Below, in pieces: positions 1 through 10,860 of a stretch of 64,000 nt of DNA. The stretch comes from Gliomastix tumulicola. Lineage: Eukaryota > Ascomycota > Sordariomycetes > Hypocreales > Bionectriaceae. Under the pieces are notes generated by a model, which ran no database searches, was not told where the DNA came from, and was given only the letters and a program-made list of their open reading frames with translations. Both the position numbers and the translations under genes were made by a program. The first letter of the stretch is position 1. Each line of letters begins with the position of its first letter. The stretch spans positions 709,096-773,095 of the forward strand of contig BCHX01000009.1 in assembly GCA_001599755.1 (NCBI GenBank). Direction: 5' to 3'.

Positions 1-1380
1 GTTGAACTTGGAAGATCCCCCTCCCCAGACCGAGTCCAGATAGTGTGTGACGCCAGGAGACCATTGCACGTTGACGCCCTGCTTGAGCAGATATTCCCGC
101 CCGCCATCTGAATCCTGGAGCACGGTATCCTTCATCACTCTGCGATTGCCGGGGTTGAGCAGATAGAGACGTAAGGACTCCTGGTAGCAGACATTCAGCA
201 CCGGACAATGAGTCTCCAGCTTGGACACCTCGACGACGGCGACTCGGCCCTCGCTGGAGCTGTTCGCGGTCAAGGCAGCCACTGCTTTGACTTCGTCTTG
301 GACACGCGCTACATATTCTGGCATTGTGAAGAGGTGCACAAACATCCAGAAGAGCGCGGGAACCGTGTTGGTGGTGCCCACCCAAGGCAAGGTGATCTCC
401 TGCACTCCGAGCTCCTCGTCGGTGTAGCCTTCCCGGCGAAAGATTCTTCCACGCTCGCGGATGATATCGGAGACGTCGGGCTCCTGGTCATGCTTGGCCT
501 GGAAGTATGGGATGAGCACCTTTTGTAGCTCCGTCCTCGCAATGAGAGATTCCCGGGCGATGAGGGAGGGAAGAACGTTGAGGGCCAGCACCGTAGCGCG
601 GTCATCAAATGTCCTGCAGGCAGTTAGTATGGCTGGATATCGCCTCAAAAGTCGTTGGAGCATGGTACGAAGGAGGCTCACCAAAGGAGATGCACGTGTT
701 CAGCAGTGATGGGATTCCTCGCCCCGAACAGTGCCCTCGTCGACGCCTCGGTCATGTGGTCACGGATGAAGAGGAACGAGTCCGGTACGGGCAACGATGT
801 GCCAGGCTTCACACCATTCAGTGGCTGCATCAGCCGTTCGAGGGCGGTCAGGCTCAGCTGAGACAGCGCCGGGCCCGTCAATTTGGCATGGACCACATCA
901 ACCATCTCCTTGATCAGCTCTTTGCGGCTGATGATGGCAACGCATTTGTCGTTGATTCCGAACGTGCCCTGCGAGAACTCAGTGCGGAAGGGCTCAAACG
1001 AGAGATCGGCATTCCGCATCGCCGAACTGATGAGTGCAGGCGAGTTGATGACGTAGAGCTTGCCTCCAAGCATGGGGAGCGTGCAAATGGGCAGAGTGTT
1101 GTCCGTGCTAAGAAATGGTGTGTCAGTGCTGTGCGTCTATGTTCCTTGCGGGAGAGTGGAATAGGACAGTCATGGTGACCTACAAGAGGCGCGTGTAGAA
1201 CCCAGCCTTCTCGCGAATCATCGAGATAATGTGGCCGATGACGGGGATTCGCGGTGGTACAAGGGGAGGTTCGCGGGCGTCAACGGTCGGGGAGAGCCAT
1301 TTCTGCACCAGGACTGTGGCCACTGCAAGAACCACTGCCACGATTGCCGTGAGGAGAGGCGTATTCTTAAATACCATCAT
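1..1380 (-). CDS. Cytochrome P450, partial (C-terminal part lies beyond the left edge)
   Basis: A membrane-bound haem monooxygenase; the substrate cannot be told. The start at 1380 gives a hydrophobic N-terminal anchor (about residues 8-28) followed by the proline-rich hinge PPRIPVIGH typical of microsomal P450s. Exons are about 1380-1184, 1107-682 and 613-1. The introns run GTAGGT...TTAG and GTGAGC...CTAAC...GCAG, and both joins keep the frame (TRLFTDNTLPICTLPM and HLLWTFDD). Visible family marks are the early strand GGKLYVI, an I-helix stretch EITLPWVGTTNTVPALFW and the ExxR motif ESLRL. The haem-binding cysteine loop is not in the window. The I-helix with a small-residue/TN motif instead of AGxDTT resembles CYP7/CYP8-type enzymes, but this subfamily idea is weak. 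It lies in the same orientation as the GH79 gene, 213 bp downstream of that gene's stop codon. Confidence 0.9.
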
Positions 1381-1593
1381 GGCTGCGGATTGGTTGCTTT
1401 CCGCTGATGGTCTGGAGATTGAAGGTTGAGCGACTTCCGTGATACGCGACTTCGTGATGGTGGCGTTCAGGTAAGACAGAGAGGCGCTAGACTAGACCTT
1501 GTTTGGCATCGCTCCTTCATCATCAACTGGGCTAGGACTTTTAGCATCGTGTAACTTGATTCCATGGAAGGATTTTCTCGTCAGATGAGACGC

Positions 1594-3192
1594 CTACAGA
1601 TGGACTATAGCTGCTGAGCTCCCCGAGACTTTCACGCTCGCTACACCGTCAACCACCTGGATTTCCTCCGTATCATCCCTGATCCCTCGCACTTCCTTCC
1701 CCAGGCTCTCATAAGTCCACTGGCTGCCAGCATAGGTGATGGTCTCAGCTCCTGCTCCCGCTCCATCGGGGCTGTTCAAATGGGTGACGGTGACCGACGA
1801 GATATCATCTCCAACGTCGAGATTGACCGTGGCGACAGGCCTGCCGAAGGCTGACGATGTCCTGTTCCAATATTCAAGATTCGCGACGGCCACACGAACC
1901 GGGGAACCGTCTTCGAATGCCCCGTAAACTGCAAGATTTGGTGCAGACTCGGCGTCCGTCAGTGTGAGCTTGGAGATCCGCGTCTTTCCTGATCTGCCGA
2001 CAAAGTCTGCCACAAACGGCTGGGAGTAGTAATTGGCAAAGACTTGCGCAGGATGACCTGCACTAGCGACGGGGAGCCAGAGGTCAAAGCCCGAGTGCAT
2101 GATCTGCTGGTAGTTGAAGCGGGCGATGCCGATGGAGAGGCCATATAGGTAGAAGTCGACAGCCCACAGGACGCTCCCAAGGCGAGCTTGATACTGGTAC
2201 GAGTTTGTCGGCTGGAGCGAGTTGCCCACCTCGTTGATGATGAAGGGCAGATCGGGGCGGTGCTCACTTAGCCAAGTGATTCGCCGCGTAAGATAATCGA
2301 GATTCGTATGAGTGAGGCTCAAGGTCATGAGGCCTGTCTCCAAATCCTCGGCCTTTCCAGCGTGGTTCTGATAGTAGTGGTGGGCCACCTCCTTGATGAT
2401 GCTCTTCTCATCAATCCCGAGATCAAAGATTGTCTCTGCATCGAACAGCCATTGGGCAACCCAGGGAGCCTCGACATGGGCAGCAACATCGAAGGCTGTG
2501 AAGAACTTGTCAGGCAGATCGATGGCGGCTTTGATGGCAGCTGCGTAGTCCGTGTAGTTTCCGACATATGTGCTGTTGTTGAGCGTTCCCTGGTACTCGG
2601 GAGGCCCGAGGTATCGTCCGCCCTCGCCCGTGAAGTCATCACGGTACAAGTCTGGCTCATTGCCGATCTGGATGGAGTGGATTTGCTCTATGCCGATGCC
2701 GTCGACTGCCGAGACGGCCCAAGCGACCGCCTCACTTACATTGGCGACGGCGAGAGGTACCTGGACCATAAAGGTTGCATCTGGGAACAGTTTGCTGAGC
2801 GGCCAGTAGCTTGGGCCGATGGTTGTCCCCCCAATGTTTTGGTAGTTGTCTTGTTCCGCAACCGGGAGTGCAGGCTCGGACTGATCTGGGAGGTACCGAG
2901 CGTAGTCCGGGGAGGTTCCTCCTAGGCGGATGATCGGCTTCCCGCCCGTGCGGCTGTAAATGGAATCTAGAAGATTTCGTGAGAAAGCATTGAGCGCCCC
3001 GGAGTCGTCAGTCGCATAGCGAACCCAAGAGGCTTGCTCAAAGGCGAGGCCTGGGAAGCTTGGATCAACGTTACTGGAAGCGCCCCCTGGCACTTCTGCA
3101 GGAACAGTAACGGAGTGAACAGTGTCGTCCTTCACTGCCGTAACGCATGGGAGATGGAAATAGAGAAGCGTAGACACAAATGAGTAGATCAT
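1594..3192 (-). CDS. Secreted GH79-family glycosidase (beta-glucuronidase-like)
   Basis: An intronless gene of 532 aa. The reading frame is open upstream to 3414, but I chose the ATG at 3192 because it opens directly into a signal peptide (MIYSFVSTLLYFHLPCVTA), with a TATA-like element about 100 bp upstream. The fold expected is a (beta/alpha)8 barrel plus a C-terminal beta domain (Glyco_hydro_79C type). The barrel start carries PIIRLGGTSPDY. The general acid/base is probably the Glu of QIGNEPDLY near residue 190, and the nucleophile the Glu of FIINEVGN near residue 315. The last 100 residues are beta-rich, as in the family. Known fungal GH79 enzymes release glucuronic acid or 4-O-methyl-glucuronic acid, for example from arabinogalactan side chains. 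That activity is inferred here; a related hexosidase specificity cannot be excluded. Confidence 0.85.
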   Translation of the reverse strand: MIYSFVSTLLYFHLPCVTAVKDDTVHSVTVPAEVPGGASSNVDPSFPGLAFEQASWVRYATDDSGALNAFSRNLLDSIYSRTGGKPIIRLGGTSPDYARYLPDQSEPALPVAEQDNYQNIGGTTIGPSYWPLSKLFPDATFMVQVPLAVANVSEAVAWAVSAVDGIGIEQIHSIQIGNEPDLYRDDFTGEGGRYLGPPEYQGTLNNSTYVGNYTDYAAAIKAAIDLPDKFFTAFDVAAHVEAPWVAQWLFDAETIFDLGIDEKSIIKEVAHHYYQNHAGKAEDLETGLMTLSLTHTNLDYLTRRITWLSEHRPDLPFIINEVGNSLQPTNSYQYQARLGSVLWAVDFYLYGLSIGIARFNYQQIMHSGFDLWLPVASAGHPAQVFANYYSQPFVADFVGRSGKTRISKLTLTDAESAPNLAVYGAFEDGSPVRVAVANLEYWNRTSSAFGRPVATVNLDVGDDISSVTVTHLNSPDGAGAGAETITYAGSQWTYESLGKEVRGIRDDTEEIQVVDGVASVKVSGSSAAIVHL

Positions 3193-3799
3193 GATGAATG
3201 CTTGTATTTGAGCTGGAGAACTGAGCTGTGGGAAAGTTCGGAGACTCTGTGCCTGGTGTATGCTCACTAAGAAGCAGCGGAGGCCCTCGTATTTATACTT
3301 CTTTTTCTTTCTCTCGGACATTGTCTTGCACCACAGGGTGTTGGATTTCAAGATCAGGATATGACGATGTCGCAATCCTCGTGCAGGTGAAGTCATCCCC
3401 GAGCACTTGGCCATCCAATCATTGGACCGATAATACCCCTCGTCCCCTCAACAAATATCCACATGATGGAGGCATCAGGGCACAAGATGTTCCCAGCTGC
3501 CGGGAGGGGAAGCCCACTAGAGCTCATTTGGAGGGTTTAAACCGACTTCCGATGGCGATGACGGCAATCGGAATTGCTTCGATTCTGGGGCAAACAGTTT
3601 ACTTGATAATCATTAGGGTGTTCTCTTTTGGTGGCTTCTGTGGCTCATGATGTAGATAGTAGCTAGACAGCTGTAGCATATGACTACTAATGTTATCGCA
3701 GATACGCGATCCAAGTGGGATGAAGAATCTTGACGCGTGCCAATCCCTCGGATTCTAGAGAGCTGGTATTAGACAATAATCTAGAGCTTGTTTAATGGA
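3193..3799. other. Intergenic region with GH79 promoter
   Basis: This 607 bp stretch separates the GH79 start from the 3' end of the S10 peptidase gene; both genes read on the minus strand. A TATA-like box lies near the GH79 end. Open frames seen here are short and show no recognisable protein. No repeat or RNA gene was seen. Confidence 0.5.
3290..3297 (-). promoter_or_regulatory. TATA-like box of the GH79 gene
   Basis: The minus strand reads TATAAATA here, about 98 bp upstream of the chosen GH79 start codon at 3192. This spacing is plausible for a fungal core promoter and supports the downstream start. It is based on motif and position only. Confidence 0.45.
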
Positions 3800-5495
3800 C
3801 TAAGAAACAGTGAAAGGATCTTGAGAGCTGAAGTCTGCGACCCTTCCGAGTAGAACTTCTACAGCCCTCAGAGCGACCGATGGCGCGTCCCTTCCCACGA
3901 AATGGCCTGCAATTTCTGTCTCGAAGTAAGTGAGGCCGCGTTCGTAGTGCCATCGGCCTAGAGTTCCGGAGGATCCATGGGTCTCGAAGTCCATGCTCCC
4001 AGGACGGGGAGGTACATATAATGGCAGTTCAGGAGGAGACTGGAAGCCGAGCTGACCACCGAAAGTCAAGTTTTGTATCGTAAGCAACGTGCCTTCCGAG
4101 AGCGCGATGAAATCGAGCAGGCCATGGCCTAGGATGACGTTCTGAGTCCTATCAATGACACCTGGGAGTACAGGTAAGCTGCCTGGTAGCACGTTGTAGA
4201 GCGTGTTGGCGCCATCAACAAAGGGAGGTTCTTTGGCGCAGAATCGCCACTCCTCATCCATAGGCGCGTTGATGGCAAGCTTGACATCGCGCCGGTCGAA
4301 GTAAATCGGCCCGGGTGCCCAGCTCTCGTAGCGCCCCTCGCCGAGGCCAAGCACATCCCACTGCCGTGGGCAGTGAACCAGCACATTGTAGGGGCTATAG
4401 CAAGGGTTGATGTCGGACAAAGCCAGGCTTCTCAAGGTGAGGTGGTCACATTCGGGAATGTAGTCGCCCTCGAAAGTAATGGGCCCAGGGATGTCGGTGG
4501 GTTGCTCTCCAGGCGGCGGGAACTTGAGATACTTGTCGATGTACTCGTCCATCCCGCAATTATCTGCAATCGTGCGCATTTGGTCCATTGTCGACTCGTT
4601 GAAGGCTGTGACATGGTTCCATTTCTCAGTGAACCTCATTAGGGGTATATCTTGGTGAATGCCAAGGTGACCGAAGACTCCGTCATATACCATGACGCCG
4701 GCAACATCAAAATAGTCGTCATCCTCGGCATCGAGCATTCCGCTTGCCAGGTATGGGGACCATTGCCCACTGTAAGACGAGCCTACGATGTAGATCTTGT
4801 ATCCTTGCAAGGAGAATGTGTCGACGAAATTCTTCCAAAATCCCATGAACTGCCGGGCTACATCGATTGTGTTTGTAGCCGTGACAGTGCCCTGAGAAAA
4901 GCCGGTGCCAATGGGCTGGTCTACCCAGACAACATTCGAGACGTGGTGCCAGCTCCATTCATTGCGGACTGGCTTCCATGTCCCGGCTTTCCAACTGAAA
5001 GGGCCATTCTCGCTAATCAACTCCCCCGTCGAGGAGCACCCAGGCTGAGAAGTTCAAACTATCAGTGGAAATGCTCCCTTTTCGTATTTTTTCCTCTTTG
5101 GATGGTGTCACTCACCCCTCCAGTCAACCAAATGATGATCTCTTTGGGGTCCTCTGGCGCAGACGTAGGAAAGAACCAGAAGTACAACTGATCTGTCCCA
5201 TTCGCACTTCCAATAGGGAGCAAGCCTGCGTACGACTCGCCGACATCGAAATCTACCTCAGGTATTGCTGATCCGTTCACAATAAACCCTGAAAGTAAGC
5301 TTAGTATACTTATATTCTCCATGCAGCAGGATGACACAAACGTTCGGTCTTAGGGCTAGCAAACTTCAACCTAGCATTTGACGTCGTAGTAGTCTTGTCA
5401 TAATTGCCGTCAAAGATCAAGTTGCCTCGGTCTAAGGGGCCACGCAGCAACGTGGCGGCAGCACCAATAGTGTATCCTGGAAGGAATAGACGCAT
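3800..5495 (-). CDS. Serine carboxypeptidase, S10 family, secreted
   Basis: It removes C-terminal residues from peptides. Exons are 5495-5336, 5288-5116 and 5044-3800 (525 aa). The second join is clear: GGG|gtgagt...ctcag|CCT rebuilds LTGGPGCSSTGEL, the family's oxyanion motif (usually WLNGGPGCSS). The first intron (47 bp, donor GTCATC) is less certain. The catalytic triad can be placed: Ser in GSSYSGQW (usual GESYAG), Asp in GHGLLDFIA (usual NGxxD), and His in AGHFVGRDAP (usual GHMVP). The N-terminus (MRLFLPGYTIGAAATLL) is only weakly signal-like; an in-frame ATG at 5528 would extend it by 11 residues. An N-terminal region with VNGSAIPEVDFDVGESYAG followed by the catalytic domain fits fungal secreted S10 members of 500-600 aa. 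A TATA-like ATAAATAG lies about 75 bp upstream. Confidence 0.88.
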
Positions 5496-5891
5496 TGTTC
5501 GTTGAGAGTGCAAATGTGCACAATCCAAAGAGGCCCTCTCTACCCACCAATTTCCGGGGTCCTCGTCTATTTATGGCCTCCAAAGACAATGGTCTTATCA
5601 GCCAAAAGTCCTGCGCCCGTGCTTCACTGAACAGGTCCTATACCATGCAAATGGGGAAGGTGAAGGATTCTGTGCCGTACACTAGCATTCCTAATGATCT
5701 GCGTATGCGAATGCGTCCTTTGGCCCCCAACTTTAAGAGGACATCGGGGGTTCTTTCGCAAGTTGCAGATAAAAGCGTGATATGCGATGCAGCGTACGAT
5801 TCTCTCCTTCGGTAGGCTCTATAGAAGAGCAATGATAACAAAGTTGATAGGATTACAGACCTGTTGAGGTGGTTGCAAACCTTTCGTCAAA

Positions 5892-8423
5892 TCAGTCCTC
5901 CCATCCTTCCTCGCTTAGTTGTAGATCTAGAGGAGCAGTATTCAAAGTGTTGGCAAGCTCAAGCGCCGACTCCAATGGCCAGTCCCAAATGTTCCATTGT
6001 AGTTGGTCAAGCTCCAGAGGCGCCTGCACATCCGAGAAGACCTTCATCCGGAGCAAGTCTAGCACTTCTGCGCACTGTCTCACATGATCCCCAACATCAT
6101 CAGTATGTGAGTGAAGACGGCGTAGACCATCAACACATGAGAACAAGAGCGCCTCATCACCACCATCTTGTGAGACGGGGTAGCCTTTTAGCCTAGAGAA
6201 GATGACTGTGAGACCAGCTTGCCACAACATGTGCACTCCATTAGGGAACAGGAGCAGAGCAATGAAGGTCTCTGGCCATGGTATCGCGTGTGGCTCTGGC
6301 CTGAGTCCGGAGCTCAGATAGTCCGCGGCACCTTTCAAGCCGGTGAGACCTGCGGCGAGCAGCCGGATCAAATTCGCGGACGCTTGCCCACAGATGCGTA
6401 GGGATGCTTCGTATTGTGGATGGGCGGCTGTGAAGGATAATGCAGGCCGATGAACGTGTATCGTTGCCACATTATACGACAGCTTGAGATAAAGCATCGG
6501 CAGGGCCTGTTCTGCGGCTTCCGAGTCCACCATCCCATCGACGAATTCAGTCTCGGCGAGTACAGTCTCATTCGCTCCAGCCCACGCATCCAGCTCAAGC
6601 TGCAGACGCCCGATCTTAGCCACACCGCCCCGTCGCAGGGTCGTCGTGTAGAGCTCTTCAAGGGTGGTTCCGACGATCCGAGCAAGCTTGAACAGGCGAA
6701 GGGCAGTGTCCACCTGAGACGTTTCCCCTGGAAGTGGAAATTGCACGTGCGTGCGAGATAATAGTTCGTGATCGACATTCATCTGTATGTTTCCCGTGAT
6801 GAGAACATGGTCGCAAGAGAGTCTACGGTTCGGACTAGGCACTCACAGGGAAGTCCGTGTCCACATCTCGGTTACGAATCAGGCGAGGCATCCCGTGATA
6901 GGCACTTCCGAACCTAGTAGAAATGATGAGTAGGTTTCTGGAGTATGAGGGGGGTGTAGTCAGTAGCAGTACATACGCATCGAGAGAGTACTGGCACCAC
7001 CAAGCACGTCTTCTCAGCTCTGTTTCCAGCGGATCGAACTTGAAGCGAAGCGAGTGCCGGTGAAGACCCAGCGTCTGGGCCAATCGAGTTGCTACACCCG
7101 ACAAATGTGAAGCTCTGGAATACCTATTGGAGAGTTGGAGGTATATCTGGGCCAGGACAAGACTCTGCAGGCTCTGTAAGCAGGATTGGTCTATGACATA
7201 ATCCTGCAGAGTCGCCGATATTCTGTAGTAGTTCTCAGACAGGCAGAGGAAGTGATGATGTGGAAGGGTACAACTTCCTGCCTGACCGACCAAACCAAGG
7301 GCTAGTAAAATGAGTACTTGATGGAGTAACAAGACGTCTGAGGTGCTTGCCACAATTCCACTCTCGAGTAGCCTGGCAGCGGCGGCCTCCATTGATGGTT
7401 TGTGAACAATAGGATATAATGGCGTCCAACGATCTATAGTTGAAGCAACAATATCCAGCGTCTCGTGAGGCAGCTGTGGGAGAATATCGGAGACGCCTGG
7501 CGGGGATGTGATGCTTTGTGACGATCCCCAAAGGCTGTGCAGGTACAAGCTGTACGCACTGCTAGGCAGCGCGTCTCTGTGCATGTGGAGCATCTGCAAC
7601 TGCTGTTCTGTCTGGCTTATGAAATGTACTCCAGTAGTCGAGCCACCAAACATGACGGCGTGCTGGTCATCAGTAACGAGGCGGCCCATGTGGCCAATAA
7701 CGGGTTCTTTGGCCGTGGTCATGGGCTGTTCCCATTCACGGCCCCCGGTTCCCCTGTCCATCTGAAGCGTAGAGCCCGACAGTGATGGGAGTGGGAGCTC
7801 CTGGCTTGTGCTCTGTAGAGCTGTGGAAGGAGACGGTAAGGCGACATGGTGAGGGGTAGACCTGTTCGCGTCGAGGACTCTGCCGTCCTGAACGGATGGA
7901 GGTGTTGCGGATGACTGTGAAGGGCACTGATCATATCTTTCCTTTTCGTAATGGCTAAATAAGTCCAGACATTAATTCGATCAGTCACAGTAAGACAGAC
8001 TTATAAGAGAGAGCCATATAGTCAGATGGCAAGGGAGTGGAAACATACCTCTTCCGCTTTCTGTTTCTCTTCAAGCTGGCGGAAGTGACACAGACAACGC
8101 GTGCCTGGAGGCACGGGAAGCACTACCACCTGGTTCAGCAATGGCCAGAGGCTAGGGAGCAAAGAAGATGGACAGTGGCATACATCGTCATTCTCACCGT
8201 GGCAGCGGATCTTCCGTCTACGAAATGGGGATGGTCAGTCGAGAAGGACGATGTGAGAACGCATCTAGGATGAAGTAAGTAGTAGCATACCGCCGACATC
8301 GATCACTACAACATTCCGTTAGACATGGAAGGGATTGTTCCGGACTAAGGGAGCGCACCAAACCTGCCCAGGGATCCTTTTATTTGGAGAACCTAGGTCG
8401 TCGCTGGGAACTGAGCGAGACAT
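5892..8423 (-). CDS. Zn2Cys6 fungal transcription factor with fungal-specific TF domain
   Basis: A nuclear DNA-binding regulator. I joined seven exons: 8423-8359, 8305-8291, 8217-8184, 8122-8049, 7954-6977, 6913-6847 and 6782-5892 (707 aa, in frame throughout). The zinc cluster only appears after splicing: CDRCRRRKIRC, then HGENDDC, FPC and LQARVVC, a regular C-x2-C-x6-C-x6-C-x2-C-x6-C. A basic linker (LKRNRKRK) follows. The middle homology domain (Fungal_trans type) spans about residues 180-480, with LSGVATRLAQTLGLHRHS and the characteristic RRRAWWCQYSLDA. The second exon is only 15 nt and encodes the first cysteine pair. Introns carry good branch points such as CTAAC. It is divergently placed 811 bp from the pcaB-like lyase gene, so that neighbour is a plausible target. 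No close named regulator could be assigned. Confidence 0.87.
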
Positions 8424-9234
8424 TTTTGGAGTGTGGGATCAAGAGGAGAGTTTTAGGTCAAACTGCCCGAATCCCGTTCAAAGCAGTTACAGGGGTCAAA
8501 TACCCCGCTATCAAACACAACTAGTGATACCTACGAGAAATGTTAGCGTGCTGACAGAGCAGTCGATTCTGTTGGAGAGACCAGCCTGAAGTAGTTGCTT
8601 TCGCTCGTATCAGGACAATACTCCTACAAAAATCGAGAACTGTGAGCGACAATAGTCTTTCATCTTTTCTCATAAGGCATTTTTTCCCTTACACATCTAA
8701 AAGATTTCCCTTGCATATTGAGAGCAAATGCCAGGCGTTTCTTCGTTCCTGAATGAGCATCTCTGTAGGGTAGGTATCAAGTGACAGAGCCAGATGGTGC
8801 CAAATGACATCACTCGCCGAAGGACAAAGACCCTTTTATTGAATATTGCTTAAGTCGTTATGCCCTCTATTCCGCTATCCCGCTATTCCGCGTGCACATC
8901 AACCAAGCTCCACTAGTTATCCCGCTATCCCGTCACGCGGCCGAATAAATACTTGAGTTATGGGGCCATACAATTTGGGTGTGTATTTGTCTCAAGTATT
9001 TATTCGTCCGCTTGCCCGTCTCTGTGCCTGGCAATATTCGGGCGTACCTCACAAGCAGCGGCATTGTGTTGAGTACCATAGAATTCGGAATAAATATCCC
9101 TACTACTGTGAAGCTCCGTTTCCGCGTTCCCATGATATGAAAAGGTCATTCAACCTCAGCGTGCCGTTGGTTCTGATATTTCCTGGACAGGTTCACTTTT
9201 CTATCAAGGAGCAACGGGTGCACTCGCCTTCACC
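8424..9234. other. Divergent intergenic region between TF and pcaB-like lyase
   Basis: This 811 bp region holds the promoters of two genes that point away from each other. From about 8866 to 8932 it has a pyrimidine-rich stretch in which CCGCTATCCCG occurs twice (about 8872 and 8922) with a variant between. Directly after comes a 65 bp palindromic element that recurs at 46674. No protein-coding gene is supported here. Confidence 0.5.
8942..9006. repeat. 65 bp dispersed palindromic element, copy 1
   Basis: The element begins CGAATAAATACTTGAG (8942-8957) and ends with its perfect reverse complement (8991-9006), leaving a 33 nt centre. A second copy of the same length and orientation is at 46674-46738, with only a few substitutions in the centre. 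The structure could be a MITE-like element, the terminal fragment of a DNA transposon or a conserved hairpin. No clear target-site duplication was seen. Pyrimidine-rich subterminal-like repeats lie on its left side only. Confidence 0.75.
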
Positions 9235-10751
9235 ATGTCAGCTGCTACGGTTTTTGATACAACACTCTTCCGGGACACCTTTGGCACCCACGAGATACGC
9301 GAGTGTTTCTCCGAACGCTCATATGTGTCGAATCTCATAGACGCGGAGTGCGCACTTGCACAAGCAGAGGAAGACGAAGGAGTCATACCACAGGGAACGG
9401 CTGCGGTCATCCGAGAGCACTGCGATGTGTCCAAGATTGACTGGCCACTGTTGGCTCAGAAAGCCGAGGTAGTCGGCTATCCGATTCTCGGCCTCGTCGA
9501 GCAGATGGCTTCCTGGGTTCCCCAGAAAGAGTGTGAGTTCTACTGCTCGGGATTTCTATCCCACCTTCACGGTCTGACTGACACTTCTTAAAGCTGGCTA
9601 CATACACTGGGGAGCAACAACACAAGACATCATGGACATTGCATCGCAGATCCAACTCAAAAAGGGTCTTATCATCGTTGAAGCTCTTTTAGACGACCTA
9701 GTCAAAGTCCTCACGTCCATGGCAGCCAAATACCGTGACATCCCCATGGCAGGGAGGACTCATTTGCAGCACGCCCTGCCAATTACCTTCGGGTATAAGT
9801 GTGGCGTCTGGCTGGCTGGACTGAGACGTCATGTCGAGCGTCTTGAGCAAATCAAGAAACGCTGCCTTCTGGTGCAGTTTGGCGGTGCTGCCGGCACCTT
9901 GGCCTCACTTGGGCCCTCGGAGAGCGGAATCAGAGTGAGAAAAAGGCTGGCTGAAATTCTAGGCCTCAAGGATCCGATTATTACGTGGCACGTCGCGAGA
10001 GACACTGTCGCAGAGGTTGTGAACTTCCTGGCACTGATCGGGGGCTCCCTCGGGAAGATCGCACTGGATATCATGCTCATGTCTTCCAATGAGCTCAACG
10101 AGGTCCTATGCACCGGTTCATCTACATGAGGCGAAGTGAATGCTAACTGACATACGATAGGTCGCGGAGCCCTTTGTACCTCACCGCGGTGCGTCGTCCA
10201 CCATGCCGCAGAAGAGGAATCCTATCTCGAGCGAGATCATTCTTGCCCAGTCCAAGATCCTCCGCGCGCAAGCTGGTCTTGTTCTGGACGGAATGGTGTC
10301 AGACTTTGAGCGTGCGTCTGGGCCGTGGCATCTTGAGTGGGCAGCGGTACCTGTGGCCTTTATTTCAGCTGTCGGGTCTCTGCATCAAACCAACTTTGCT
10401 CTTGCTGGGCTCCAGGTCAACCAAAGCGCCATGAAAGCGAATTTGGAGTCAACAAAGGGGCTCATCGTGGCGGAGGCGGTCATGATGGAGTTGGCAAAAT
10501 TTGTCGGGAGACAGGAAGCTCATGGGATTGTGTATGGGGCCTGTGTCGCAGCACTGGATAGGGGGGCGGCACTGGCAGAAACATTGAAAGAGATTCCAGA
10601 GGTCATTGAGAATCTTGACGATAAGAAGCTTGCCTCATTGTGCGATCCATCGCAGTATCTTGGCTGCTGCCGTTTGATGGTCGATGAGCTGCTAGCTTCC
10701 ACGGGACCTGAGAAGGCACAGGTTCTGAATGGGAAAGCCCAAAGCAAGTGA
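9235..10751 (+). CDS. Fumarase/aspartase-superfamily lyase, 3-carboxy-cis,cis-muconate cycloisomerase (pcaB) type
   Basis: Exons 9235-9532, 9594-10102 and 10161-10751 give 465 aa. The joins restore QKESGYIHWGATTQDI and LNEVAEPFVPHRG. The superfamily signature is clear: GASSTMPQKRNPISSE carries the mobile loop serine, and THLQHALPITFG is the conserved substrate-binding stretch also seen in adenylosuccinate lyases. Length and the C-terminal helices fit the bacterial CMLE (pcaB) group, which acts in protocatechuate breakdown. The classical fungal CMLE is an unrelated beta-propeller, so this gene belongs to the other lineage. The substrate could instead be another dicarboxylate or an adenylosuccinate-like compound. 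The second intron has an unusual donor, GTCCTA. It is divergent from the Zn2Cys6 factor and converges with the NmrA-like gene (109 bp between stop codons). Confidence 0.85.
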
Positions 10752-10860
10752 TAAACATGGGCTGGTTCCGAATGGATTTCCAAATGGGATTCATTAAGGC
10801 TGAGCTAACAAGATAGACATACCATACTCATTGCACGCAGCCTATTTAATCCATAGCCGC

